Source: Caulobacter segnis ATCC 21756
GTDB taxonomy: Bacteria; Pseudomonadota; Alphaproteobacteria; Caulobacterales; Caulobacteraceae
DNA: 64,000 nt
Direction of reading: 5' to 3'
Assembly: GCF_000092285.1 (NCBI RefSeq)
Contig: NC_014100.1
Span: 1,984,001 to 2,048,000, forward strand
Below, piece by piece: positions 1 to 8,529 of the stretch. The notes under the pieces were generated by a model, which made no database searches, was not told the origin of the DNA, and saw only the letters and a list, made by a program, of their open reading frames with translations. A program made the position numbers and the translations under genes. Each line of letters opens with the position of its first letter. Position 1 is the stretch's first letter.

Positions 1-608
1 ACGACGGCGGCGATCACTAGATAGGGGAGCTGGGTCGATCGAGCTTCCTGCGCCTGGAAGGCGGCCAGTTGCGCCGCGCTCATGGCGTCGAACTGCGCCT
101 TGGTGGGCTCGACGCCTGAAAGGATGAAGTGGCCTCCGAGAAAGACCGCCGTGATCGAGCCCAAGGGATTGAAGGCCTGGGCGAAGTTCAGGCGGCGTTC
201 GGAAGTCGCTGGGTCGCCCAGGACGGTGATCAGCGGATTGGCCGAGGTCTCAAGGAACGCCAGGCCCGACGCGATGACGAACAGGGCGGCCAGAAACAGT
301 GGGTATTGGAGCGCCGCGGAAGCCGGATAGAACATCAGGGCGCCGAGGCCAAAAAGGCCGAGGCCAACCAGAACAGCGATCTTGTATCCATATCGTCTCA
401 TGACGATGGAGGCGGGCAGGGCGAGAAAAAAGTAGCCGAGATAGAAGGCGGACTGCACGAGGCCCGATTGCAGGTCCGACAGGAAGAACGCCTTCTTCAG
501 ATGAGGGATCAGCACGTCATTCAGATTGTTCGCGACGCCCCACAGGAAGAACAACGCGATGATGATTGCCTGGGTCAAAACCGCCCCGTCCTGACGTCGC
601 CTTTCCAT
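1..608 (-). CDS. fucP: Sugar MFS transporter, FucP (L-fucose:H+ symporter) type, partial
   Basis: Reading the minus strand from ATG at 608 gives an open frame that runs off the left edge; about 202 residues are visible. A GGGAGGG Shine-Dalgarno lies just upstream of the ATG. The protein begins MERRRQDGAVLTQ and then shows the FucP signature: LFFLWGVANNLNDVLIPHLKK, then LVQSAFYLGYFF in helix 2, then RRYGYKIAV and LETSANPLITVLG. FucP proteins are 12-helix inner-membrane proton symporters for L-fucose and related sugars. It is divergent from a GH29 alpha-L-fucosidase, so import of released fucose is the natural role (inference). Other sugars of the FucP/GluP group, such as glucose or galactose, cannot be excluded. 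Confidence 0.88.
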   Translation of the reverse strand, partial: MERRRQDGAVLTQAIIIALFFLWGVANNLNDVLIPHLKKAFFLSDLQSGLVQSAFYLGYFFLALPASIVMRRYGYKIAVLVGLGLFGLGALMFYPASAALQYPLFLAALFVIASGLAFLETSANPLITVLGDPATSERRLNFAQAFNPLGSITAVFLGGHFILSGVEPTKAQFDAMSAAQLAAFQAQEARSTQLPYLVIAAV

Positions 609-776
609 CTTCCCTCCCAAATGCCTCGACGCCTTCGCGCTCTCATGCCCAGCGATCATGGCCGCCACCTGCATCTTATCGCGGGTAAAAAGGATTGCAT
701 CAATGAAATTTTGAAGTAGTCAGTATTATGGGGCGTCGGCGCGAACGACTGGCGTTTCAACGGAGCGGGGAGCGCC
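609..776. promoter_or_regulatory. Divergent promoter region between fucP-like and fucosidase genes
   Basis: This 168-base gap must hold the promoters of both divergent genes. It contains the most AT-rich patch nearby (about 685-730). Inside it is an 11-base inverted repeat ATTG-CAT-CAAT at 694-704, a plausible operator core, and a TATTAT hexamer at 724-729. No convincing -35/-10 pair with 16-18 base spacing could be assigned. Confidence 0.35.
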
Positions 777-2435
777 ATGAAGCCGACTAGACGCGATCTT
801 TTTAGCGGAGCCGCCGCCGCGAGCATGGCCTTCGCTAGCGCGAACGCTAGCGCCGAGATTCTGACGCCGCCCGGGTTCGACAAAATCGCCGATGGGCCGT
901 TCAAGCCGACGTGGGATTCGCTGAACGCGGCCTATAAGACGCCGGACTGGTTCCGCGACGCCAAGTTCGGCCTTTGGGCGCACTGGGGCCCGCAATGCGT
1001 GCCGGAGGCCGGCGACTGGTATGCCCGCGGCATGTACGAGCAAGGCAGCCCAGCCTACGAGCATCACCTGAAGACCTATGGCCATCCCGCCGACACGGGC
1101 TTCATGGATATCTATCCGCAATGGCGGGCCGAGAACTGGAACCCCGACGATCTTCTCGATCTCTATGTGAAAGCCGGCGCCAAGTATTTCGTGGCCATGG
1201 CCAACCATCACGACAACTTCGACGCCTATGACTCGAAGTTCCACGATTGGAACAGCGTCCGCATCGGTCCCAAGAAGGACATCATCGGCATTTGGGAAAA
1301 GGCGGCGCGTAAGCGGGGCCTGCGGTTCGGCGTCTCGAACCACTCGGCGCACGCCTGGCACTGGTTCCAGACCGCCTATGGCTACGACCCCGAAGGGCCT
1401 CGGCGCGGCGAACGCTACGACGCCTTCAAACGGTTCAAGGCCGATGGCCTGGGAACCTGGTGGGAAGGCCTTGATCCGCAAGAACTGTACGGCGGCGCGG
1501 TGATGCCGCTGCCGCCGGGCGTCACCAGCATCGCCGAAGCCAATAAGTGGCACGAAGCCAACGACGGGGCCTGGAACGAGAAGGCTCCGTTGAGCAATCC
1601 GGCGTTCGTTCGCCAATGGTATCTGCGCTGCAAGGACCTGATCGATAGCTACAAGCCCGATCTGGTCTATTTCGACAATTTCGATCTGCCGCTCGAGCAG
1701 GCCGGCTTGGATGTCACGGCGCACTACTACAACGCTTCCATGGGCTGGCATGGCGGCAAGTTGGAGGCCGTGGTCAATATCAAGCCCGGTGATCGCAAGG
1801 TTCCCGGCGTCGTCGCCGACGTCGAGCGTGGCCTGCGCGCCGAGATCAGCCCCACGCCCTGGCAGACCGACACCTGCCTTGGCTCTTGGCACTACAGCCG
1901 CGAAATCTTCGACAAGAAGCGCTATCGGCCGGCCGCCGAAGTGATCCATCGCCTGTGCGACATTGTCTCCAAGAACGGCAACCTTTTGCTGAGCGTGCCG
2001 GTGCGCGGCGACGGTACGATCGACTCCGAGGAGCGGCGCATCGTCGAGGAGATCGGCGGCTGGATGGGGCGGTTCTCCGACGCCATCCATGGAACCCGGC
2101 CTTGGGTGATCTACGGCGAGGGACCGACCTCCGTAGTCACCGGCATGTTCAGCGAGGGCAAGCAGCAGCCCTTCACCGCTAAGGACATCCGCTTCACCAC
2201 CAAGGGCAAGGCGCTTTACGCTCTGACGCTTGGGCGGCCCGAGGGCGGGAAGGTCAGCGTCGTCTCTCTCGCTCAGGGCGGTCCCCACGCGCGGCGCGCG
2301 GTCAAGCGTGTCACGCTGGCGGGCGACAAGACCCCGCTAACGTTCCATCAGGATCGCGCCGGCCTGCACGTCACGGTCCCCGACGCCGCCCTGCATCCGT
2401 TCGGCGTGGCCCTGCGGATCGAAGGCGTGATTTAG
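777..2435 (+). CDS. Alpha-L-fucosidase, glycoside hydrolase family 29, Tat-exported
   Basis: 552 residues. It should release alpha-L-fucose from glycan ends with retention of configuration, in the periplasm or outside the cell. The N-terminus (TRRDLFSG, then an Ala-rich stretch to about residue 26) is a Tat-type signal. GH29 hallmarks are visible: WAHWGPQ with GDWYARGMY near residues 65-85, ANHHDNFDAYDS near 142-153, and PDLVYFDNF, in which Asp300 is the likely nucleophile. The C-terminal 100 residues look like the usual beta-sandwich. The start is supported by a GGGGAG Shine-Dalgarno. It is first of three co-directional glycosidase genes and divergent from a fucose-type permease. The acid/base Glu of GH29 is poorly conserved and was not assigned. 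Confidence 0.93.
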   Translation: MKPTRRDLFSGAAAASMAFASANASAEILTPPGFDKIADGPFKPTWDSLNAAYKTPDWFRDAKFGLWAHWGPQCVPEAGDWYARGMYEQGSPAYEHHLKTYGHPADTGFMDIYPQWRAENWNPDDLLDLYVKAGAKYFVAMANHHDNFDAYDSKFHDWNSVRIGPKKDIIGIWEKAARKRGLRFGVSNHSAHAWHWFQTAYGYDPEGPRRGERYDAFKRFKADGLGTWWEGLDPQELYGGAVMPLPPGVTSIAEANKWHEANDGAWNEKAPLSNPAFVRQWYLRCKDLIDSYKPDLVYFDNFDLPLEQAGLDVTAHYYNASMGWHGGKLEAVVNIKPGDRKVPGVVADVERGLRAEISPTPWQTDTCLGSWHYSREIFDKKRYRPAAEVIHRLCDIVSKNGNLLLSVPVRGDGTIDSEERRIVEEIGGWMGRFSDAIHGTRPWVIYGEGPTSVVTGMFSEGKQQPFTAKDIRFTTKGKALYALTLGRPEGGKVSVVSLAQGGPHARRAVKRVTLAGDKTPLTFHQDRAGLHVTVPDAALHPFGVALRIEGVI

Positions 2436-2447
2436 GGATAGCGACAC

Positions 2448-3373
2448 ATGACCTGGAGAAACATCCTTCGGAGCGGCCTCGTGGTCGCGGCCTTGGCGGC
2501 GCTTCCGGCTCACGCGGCCGAGCCGATCAGCCCGCGCTTCAGCGCCGACCCGTCGGCGCATGTGTTCGACGGCCGCTACTATGTCTACGCCACCGACGAC
2601 GCCTCCAATTCGGGAACCTATTGGGACTCCACGACCTGGCGCCTTTATGTGTCCAAGGATCTCAAGGCCTGGAAGGACGCCGGTGCCTTCATGGCCGTGA
2701 CGGCCTTCAAGTGGGCTCGGCCTGACGCCAAGGCCTGGGCCCCGGAAGCCGCGCACCGCAATGGTCGGTACTACTTCTACGCCCCGGTGGGCGGCGACAA
2801 GATCGGCGTCGCCGTGGCGTCGCGCGGCCCGAAGGGCCGTTCGTCGACGCCATCGGCGCGCCCCTGGTCGACAAGGCGCGCGACGCCAACGCCGGCGCCG
2901 AGCCGATCGATCCCCAGGTGCTCGTCGACGACGATGGTCAGGCCTATCTCGTCTTCGGCACGCGGGTTCCCAAGATCGTCAAGCTGGGCGCTGACATGAT
3001 CAGCCTGGCGGGCCCGATCCAAGACCTGACGATCACGGGCTTTCCCGCCGACGACCCCAAGAAGAAGTATGGCGAGGCTCCGTTCCTGCACAAGCGGAAC
3101 GGCCTCTATTACTTCAGCTTCTCGACTGGCTGGCCGGGGCAGATCGTTTACGCCGTCGCGAAGTCTCCGATGGGGCCGTACGCCTACAAAGGCGTGATCC
3201 TGGATTATCTGAAGATCTCGACGAACCATCAGGCCATTCTGGAAGCCGAGGGCCGCAGCTGGCTATTCTACCACGACACCCTGCTGCCAGGCGGGGGCGA
3301 CCATCGCCGATCGATCACGGTGGCGCCGCTGACCTACGCCCCTGACGGTGCGATCAACGAAGTCAAACCCTGA
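2448..3373 (+). pseudogene. GH43-family glycosidase with a frameshift near 2820-2835
   Basis: The ATG at 2448 opens a secretory protein (hydrophobic signal ending AHA-AEP) with a GH43 five-bladed propeller start: SADPSAHVFDGRYYVYATDD, where Asp34 is the expected catalytic base. The frame is right to about GVAVAS (base 2820). From there the GH43 sequence continues in another frame: PEGPFVDAIGAPLVDK, then EPIDPQVLVDDDG (Asp at base 2909, the pKa-modulator position) and YGEAPFLHKRNG (Glu at base 3074, the general acid position), ending at 3373. One base appears to be missing. Rejoined, the protein has about 308 residues with all three catalytic acids. Either this is a recent pseudogene or a sequencing error. 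Likely substrates are arabinosyl or xylosyl side chains, by family only. Confidence 0.8.
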
Positions 3374-3409
3374 GCGCGGGAACGCGTCGCGCCCCGTAAC
3401 GGAGTTCGC

Positions 3410-4762
3410 ATGACATCCCTGAACGCGAGCCGTCGGGCTCTCCTCGGCGGAGCGGCCTTGCTGAGCGCCGCTCCCCGTGTGGCGCTATCCAAGCCCAAGG
3501 CGCGAAAGGCGCCGTTACTGGCGCCGACGCCGCCGATGGGCTGGAACAGCTGGAACAGCTTCGCGACCACCATCACCGAGGCGCAAACGCTGGAGCAGGC
3601 CGGCATCATGGCGCGCGAACTGCTGCCCGCGGGCTATGACATCCTGACCGTCGACATCCAGTGGTACGAGCCCACCGCCAGCAGCTATCAGTACGCGGCC
3701 AAGCCGGTCCCCACGATGGACGCGCATGGCCGTCTGCTGCCCGCGCCCAATCGTTTTCCCTCAGCGGCCGACGGCAAGGGCTTCAAGCCTCTGGCCGACA
3801 AGGTGCGCGGCCTAGGCCTGCGGTTCGGCGTCCACCTCATGCGCGGCGCGCCGCGCCTGGCGGTGGAGCGGGGACTGAAGGTCCAGGGAACCGATATCGC
3901 CGTCGCCGACATCGTCGATCGCGACAGCATCTGCTCTTGGAACCCCGACATGTACGGCGTCGACATGCGCAAGCCCGGCGCCCAGGCTTACTACGACAGC
4001 GTTTTCGCGCTGTTGGCCTCGTGGGGCGTCGACTTCGTCAAGGTCGATGACCTCAGCCGGCCCTATGACGCCCACATGGCCGAAATCGAAGCGATCCATC
4101 GCGCGATCGGTCGGACGGGGCGGCCGATGATCCTGTCGATGTCTCCGGGCGAAACGCCGGCGGTCCGCGGCGAGCACGCGCGCCGCCATGCCCAGATGTG
4201 GCGAATCTCGGACGACTTCTGGGACGACTGGAAGATGCTGGACGCCCAGTTCACTCGACTGGAGAACTGGTCGCCCTACATTGGCGAGGGGGGCTGGCCT
4301 GACGCGGACATGCTACCTCTTGGCCGCCTGGCGCTGGGTGAGCGCGACACCAAGTTCACACCGGACGAACAGCGCACCCTGATGACGCTGTGGTCCATCG
4401 CGCGCTCGCCTCTGATCATGGGCGGCGACCTGCGCCATCTGGACGCCCCGACCAAGGCGCTGCTGACCAATCCCGAGGTGATCGCCGTCAATCAGACGTC
4501 CAGCGCCAACCGACCGCACTTCGTCGAGGATCATGTTCGTGTCTGGACCGCGCGGGCGCCAAACGGAGATGCGTATTTGGCGCTGTTCAACACTGGGGAG
4601 AAGGCGCGGCCTGTCGGCGTGTCGTTGGAGCTCTTGGGGCTGCCCGCGAGCGTTCGAGTTCGCGATGTCTGGAGCCGGATCGATATCGGTCGCGCCCAAG
4701 GGCGGGTCCAATCGAACCTACAGCCGCATGGCTCGGCGCTGTATCGTTTGAGTATGGTCTAG
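3410..4762 (+). CDS. Alpha-galactosidase-like glycoside hydrolase family 27, Tat-exported
   Basis: 450 residues. SRRALLGGAALLSAA near the N-terminus is a Tat-type signal. The TIM-barrel opening PPMGWNSWNSF (about residues 42-52) and LTVDIQWYEP are the classic GH27 entrance. DFVKVDDLSRP carries Asp213, the expected nucleophile. RISDDFWDDW near residue 265 matches the acid/base region. IARSPLIMGGDLRHLD and VIAVNQTS are further GH27/GH36 blocks. GH27 enzymes release alpha-D-galactose (or beta-L-arabinopyranose) from oligosaccharides with retention. An ACGGAG Shine-Dalgarno precedes the ATG. It follows the fucosidase and GH43 genes in one direction, suggesting joint breakdown of a branched, fucose- and galactose-bearing glycan. 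Confidence 0.92.
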   Translation: MTSLNASRRALLGGAALLSAAPRVALSKPKARKAPLLAPTPPMGWNSWNSFATTITEAQTLEQAGIMARELLPAGYDILTVDIQWYEPTASSYQYAAKPVPTMDAHGRLLPAPNRFPSAADGKGFKPLADKVRGLGLRFGVHLMRGAPRLAVERGLKVQGTDIAVADIVDRDSICSWNPDMYGVDMRKPGAQAYYDSVFALLASWGVDFVKVDDLSRPYDAHMAEIEAIHRAIGRTGRPMILSMSPGETPAVRGEHARRHAQMWRISDDFWDDWKMLDAQFTRLENWSPYIGEGGWPDADMLPLGRLALGERDTKFTPDEQRTLMTLWSIARSPLIMGGDLRHLDAPTKALLTNPEVIAVNQTSSANRPHFVEDHVRVWTARAPNGDAYLALFNTGEKARPVGVSLELLGLPASVRVRDVWSRIDIGRAQGRVQSNLQPHGSALYRLSMV

Positions 4763-5241
4763 GAAGACGAGTCTACACTCGGGGCTTACACCGTCGTTCA
4801 AAGCGTTTTGGCCTAGGCGTCGTTCTCGTCCTCATTTGACGCTGAGCTCCAAGACTCTCTAACGAACGACGCCTTCAGCCAGAATCGTCGCGACTACGAT
4901 TGGCCGGTTGCTTGCGCCGGGCGGCGACACCGAAAGTAGGCTGAGCGTGACCGCCACCGCGCCGACCGCCGTCTAAAACAGACGACCCGAAGCCGGTTGT
5001 GCTTGACCTCGGCGCGGCTTGCGACAAGCTTCCTGTCAGATATCAGGTCGCAGTTTGCGGCCAGGCCGCGCTTCAGGGCGAATACGGTCCGGCGTCCGTC
5101 GATAACCTGACGCCACGACAGCTCGATCCAATCTGGAGGCCGCCGTGGCAGAACACCCGACGCATGCACGACCCATCTTGAACGTCGCCCTGGCTCTTGG
5201 CCGTCTTGCGCTCTCGTTTCCGATTCTGGAGGCCTGACGCC
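4763..5241. other. 479-base intergenic region without a convincing gene
   Basis: No open frame here has protein-like composition. The longest candidates (60 residues forward, about 136 residues reverse across 4894-5304) are Arg-rich, resemble no family I recognise, and the reverse one would run into the start of nhaA. A small inverted repeat CGTCT-AAAAC-AGACG lies at 4970-4984 but has no T-tract. No clear promoter was found. Confidence 0.5.
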
Positions 5242-6504
5242 ATGACCCCTTTCCAGCCGGGCCGGGCGCGACCCCTGTCGGCGCTGCGCGCCTTTCTGCA
5301 GCACGAGGCGTCGGGCGGCTATGTCTTGATGGTCGCCGCCGCGCTGGCGCTCATCATCGCCAATACGCCTTTGGCCGGCGTCTATTTTTCATTCCTTGGC
5401 CATCACCTGGGCTTTTCACTGGGCCCGGTCTCGCTCGACGAGAGCGTGCTGCATTGGATCAATGACGGCCTGATGGCTGTCTTCTTCCTGTTGGTCGGGT
5501 TGGAGATCAAGCGCGAGGTCCTCGACGGACAGCTCTCGCGACCCTCGCGGATCATCCTGCCGGGAATGGCCGCGCTCGGCGGCGTCGCCGCGCCGGCCCT
5601 GATCTATCTGATCTTCAACGCCGCCAATCCCGACACCCGTTCGGGCTGGGCCATCCCCTCGGCCACCGACATCGCCTTCGCGCTCGGCGTTCTGGCCCTG
5701 CTGGGGCCGCGCGTGCCAACCTCGCTGAAGATCTTCCTGACCGCCATCGCCATCATGGACGATCTGGCGGCCATCGTGATCATCGCCATCTTCTACACGG
5801 CCGAGCTTCACCTCGGCGCCTTGGCGGTGTCGGCGGGTATCCTCGCGGTGCTGATCCTCCTCAACCGTTTCGGCGTGAAGGCGCTGTGGCCCTATCTGCT
5901 GGGCGGGCTCCTTCTATGGTTCTTCGTTCTGGAGTCGGGCGTGCACGCGACCCTGGCGGGCGTCGCGCTGGCCATGGTCATCCCGCTGCGCAAGAGTCCC
6001 GCCTGTCCCGACGACGTGACCTCGCCCCTGCATCGGCTCGAGCACGTCCTTCACAAGCCGGTGGCGTTCGTGATCGTCCCGCTGTTCGGCTTCGCCAATG
6101 CGGGCCTGTCCTTCACCGGCGTCAGCCTGTCCAGCCTGATGGACCCCGTGCCCCTCGGCGTGGCCCTGGGTCTCTTCGTCGGCAAGCAGTTGGGCGTGTT
6201 CCTCACCGCCTGGACCATCGTCCGTCTAGGCTGGGCCGACATGCCCAAGTACGCCTCGACCGGCCAGCTCTACGGCGTGGCGGTGCTTTGCGGTATTGGC
6301 TTCACCATGAGCTTGTTCATCGGCAACCTCGCCTTTCGACAGGCCTATCTGGTCGACGAGACTAAGATCGGCGTGCTGGTCGGCTCGCTGGCCTCGGCCC
6401 TGCTTGGCTTACTGATCCTGCGCGTCTCCAAGTCCGATGTGCCCGAAAGCGACGAGCCCCAACCTGCGGCCCTGGCGGACGATGTGCAGATGAACCTTCG
6501 ATGA
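5242..6504 (+). CDS. nhaA: Na+/H+ antiporter NhaA
   Basis: 420 residues from ATG 5242, chosen over an upstream in-frame ATG at 5197 because TGGAGG lies nine bases before it and [19 protein letters not shown] fits the family start. NhaA swaps cytoplasmic Na+ (or Li+) for periplasmic H+ and supports salt and alkaline-pH tolerance in the inner membrane. The diagnostic [37 protein letters not shown] and [18 protein letters not shown] segments are present. Asp173 and Asp174 in the last correspond to the ion-binding pair Asp163/Asp164 of E. coli. [18 protein letters not shown] near the C-terminus is also typical. It stands alone; neighbours on both sides are unrelated. Confidence 0.97.
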   Translation: MTPFQPGRARPLSALRAFLQHEASGGYVLMVAAALALIIANTPLAGVYFSFLGHHLGFSLGPVSLDESVLHWINDGLMAVFFLLVGLEIKREVLDGQLSRPSRIILPGMAALGGVAAPALIYLIFNAANPDTRSGWAIPSATDIAFALGVLALLGPRVPTSLKIFLTAIAIMDDLAAIVIIAIFYTAELHLGALAVSAGILAVLILLNRFGVKALWPYLLGGLLLWFFVLESGVHATLAGVALAMVIPLRKSPACPDDVTSPLHRLEHVLHKPVAFVIVPLFGFANAGLSFTGVSLSSLMDPVPLGVALGLFVGKQLGVFLTAWTIVRLGWADMPKYASTGQLYGVAVLCGIGFTMSLFIGNLAFRQAYLVDETKIGVLVGSLASALLGLLILRVSKSDVPESDEPQPAALADDVQMNLR

Positions 6505-6660
6505 GATCGAAGGCGTCATCCCGAACGCTCTCCTCAAGGCCGTAGACTCCACGAGGCCCCATGACCGCCTTCGATTTCGCCGCGAACTTCCCGCCTTGGT
6601 GGCGCGGTCCTGTCGCTCGCCGCGCGGATATGGCTCCCAGGCCCTAACACGGCGGCGCGG

Positions 6661-6984
6661 TCACGGCGCCTCAAGCCAAAGCAGGGTGAAGAGCGCTCCT
6701 TCGGTGTCGGACAGCCGCCAGCCACGATAGGCGAACACCGCCCCGCGCCGGAAGTCGGCGGCCGCCAGGGCTCGCAGGCGGGGCAGGGCGTCGGGGCCGC
6801 GTCCGTCTGGGAACAGGCGCCGGGCGAGGTCGCGGGTGGTGATGTGGGGATGAAGCTCTCGCCAAGCCTGGCCGATCCGGCGGACGGCGACCGGATCGAA
6901 GCCGTCAATGTCGGCGGCGCGGGTCAGCGACGGCGCGGCGGCCAGAGCCGCGAGGGTGGCGAGGAGATCGCGGCGGCTGGTCAT
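6661..6984 (-). CDS. Small Tat-signal protein, partner of the GMC oxidoreductase
   Basis: 107 residues. The N-terminus MTSRRDLLATLAALAAAPSLTRAA is a twin-arginine signal, so the mature protein would be about 83 residues in the periplasm. The mature part is helical and charged with no cofactor motif that I can see. Its ATG overlaps the TGA of the upstream GMC oxidoreductase by four bases, so the two are translated together. Several GMC-type dehydrogenases (gluconate 2-dehydrogenase, fructose dehydrogenase, sorbitol dehydrogenase) have a small Tat subunit that escorts the flavoprotein across the membrane. This gene is in the right place for that role, but the assignment rests on context and signal, not sequence identity. 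Confidence 0.8.
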   Translation of the reverse strand: MTSRRDLLATLAALAAAPSLTRAADIDGFDPVAVRRIGQAWRELHPHITTRDLARRLFPDGRGPDALPRLRALAAADFRRGAVFAYRGWRLSDTEGALFTLLWLEAP

Positions 6985-8483
6985 TGGACGGTCTCACGCT
7001 TCAGGTGGTCGGCCAGGCGCATGACAAGGGCTAGGATTGTGAGGGTCGGATTGGCGATGCCGGAGGTCGGGAACACCGAGCTGCCGGCGACATAGAAGTT
7101 ACTGGCTTCGTGCAGCCGCAGATCCGGATCGACCACGCCCTTCGTGGGATCGGCGTGCATCCGCGTCGTCCCCATGTGGTGGCGCGAGGCGCTGGAGATC
7201 GCCAGCAGCTTGTCGCGAGGGATCGACCAGCACAGCCGACCTTCGCCGGAGGCGCCCAGAGCGTCGGCCAGACCCGCGACTGATCGTTCGAGATCAGGAT
7301 AGTCCTGCTCGCCATAGACCCAGGTCAGCCGCACGCGGGGCATGCCCAAAGAGTCCTTGTGGTCAGGGTCCAGGGTCACGCGGCTTTCAGGATTGGGAAA
7401 GTGCTCGGCCATCGCGAAATAGCCCAGCACTTGGCCATCGCCCCGGCCGGCCAGACGACCGCCGGCCCTGGCGATCGCCTTGGTGTCGGGATTGGTGGTC
7501 GTGGCGCGGAACAGCGTGGCGGTGAAGTTGCCGGTCTTCAGTCGCGCCTGGGCCTGAAGGTCGGCGCCGATCACGCAATGCGCTCCGCGCTTGGCGGGGG
7601 CGTAGAGCTCCATGGGCGTGTCACGGGAGATGGTCACCGCCGTGCCCTCCGCCTCGGCGTCGCCGTCGGCGGAATAGGTGACGTGGCCCTGGAAGAAGCG
7701 GCCCAGCAGGTCGTGCCGGTTGCCCAGGTTCTCGGACGCCATCAGCAGCCGGACGTTTTCGATGCCGCCGACCGCCAGGACATAGCGCGCCGCCTTGGCC
7801 GTGTGTCGCTGACCCGAAAGGCAGGCGACATCAAGGCCTACGATCTCGGCGTCCCGTCGCCGGATCTTGGTGACGTTGGCGTGCAGGTAGACAGTGATGT
7901 TCGGCGCCTCGGCGAACCGCGTCCGGAAGGCGTCGAAAGCGGCTTTGTCGACACCGCCCGAGAATTTGCTGAACGCGCGCGGCGCCGGGAAGAAACCGTC
8001 GGCGGCGTCCAACGCCAGGGGCTGGCGCGCCGGATCGGTCGATGGTTGGCGCTCCAGCGGAAAGCGGGCGATCTCCAGCAGGTCGCAGGCCCGGTCGTAG
8101 TAGGGCTGCATCGCCTCGCGGGTGACGGGCCAGCCGCTGTGCCGGATCCAGGCGCGTTCTGCGAAGTCGGCCGGATCCAGCGGCGCGCACTTGCCGCCCC
8201 AGACATGGCCCGAGCCGCCCAGAGCGCGGACCCGCGACTGGATCGGGTAGTCGTCGAACGGTCGGTCGGGATTGCCCGGCGCGCGCTGCACGCCCGAACC
8301 GGCGTAGAGGGCTTGGTTTTCGCCGTCGATCTCCATGCCGCCGCTTTCAAGGATCGCGACCTGGAGCGGGCCGCCGGCCAGTTCCCTGGCCAGGGCGATG
8401 CCGGCCATGCCGCCGCCGATGATGACGAGGTCGGCCTCGATCGGGCTGGCGTCAGGCAGAGTCCGGGCGTCGATGATCGCCAT
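6981..8483 (-). CDS. GMC-family FAD-dependent oxidoreductase
   Basis: 500 residues. DLVIIGGGMAGIALARELA (about 19-37) is the Rossmann FAD-binding loop, followed by an acidic residue in ILESGG. GSGHVWGGKC near residue 90 is the second GMC block. The C-terminus has HHMGTTRMH and NFYVAGSSVFPTSG with NPTLTILALVMRLADHL, the GMC_oxred_C region that carries the catalytic His and the flavin-contacting Asn. These enzymes oxidise alcohol groups of sugars, polyols or other alcohols. No signal peptide is present, so if it works in the periplasm it would have to ride with the small Tat protein encoded immediately downstream. No cytochrome c subunit gene is adjacent, leaving the electron acceptor unknown. 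The substrate cannot be read from sequence. Confidence 0.9.
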   Translation of the reverse strand: MAIIDARTLPDASPIEADLVIIGGGMAGIALARELAGGPLQVAILESGGMEIDGENQALYAGSGVQRAPGNPDRPFDDYPIQSRVRALGGSGHVWGGKCAPLDPADFAERAWIRHSGWPVTREAMQPYYDRACDLLEIARFPLERQPSTDPARQPLALDAADGFFPAPRAFSKFSGGVDKAAFDAFRTRFAEAPNITVYLHANVTKIRRRDAEIVGLDVACLSGQRHTAKAARYVLAVGGIENVRLLMASENLGNRHDLLGRFFQGHVTYSADGDAEAEGTAVTISRDTPMELYAPAKRGAHCVIGADLQAQARLKTGNFTATLFRATTTNPDTKAIARAGGRLAGRGDGQVLGYFAMAEHFPNPESRVTLDPDHKDSLGMPRVRLTWVYGEQDYPDLERSVAGLADALGASGEGRLCWSIPRDKLLAISSASRHHMGTTRMHADPTKGVVDPDLRLHEASNFYVAGSSVFPTSGIANPTLTILALVMRLADHLKRETVQ

Positions 8484-8529
8484 CGTTCAAAAACTCTCTG
8501 GTTGTCTGGAGGTGGTTAGGGGCGCGGGG

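Noticed and set aside
654..663. GATCATGGCC as a further copy of the GACCATGGTC palindrome, upstream of the fucosidase
   Set aside because: Two mismatches break the palindrome, and an 8/10 match of this kind is expected by chance.
82..719. Two forward open frames at the left end
   Set aside because: They are antisense to the FucP-type permease, which reads clearly on the minus strand with a good ribosome site.
726..2288. 520-residue reverse open frame across the fucosidase
   Set aside because: Antisense shadow caused by high GC at third positions; the forward frame has all GH29 motifs.
4894..5304. 136-residue reverse open frame between the GH27 gene and nhaA
   Set aside because: Very Arg-rich with shadow-like composition, and it overlaps the start of nhaA. 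No family features.
6561..6647. 28-codon open frame after nhaA, with ACGAGG four bases before its ATG
   Set aside because: Composition is dominated by Pro, Arg and Ala with no recognisable pattern, the ribosome site is weak, and it lies between convergent genes. It cannot be supported without conservation data.
7359..8519. 386-residue forward open frame over the GMC gene
   Set aside because: Shadow of the GMC oxidoreductase; no coherent domain.
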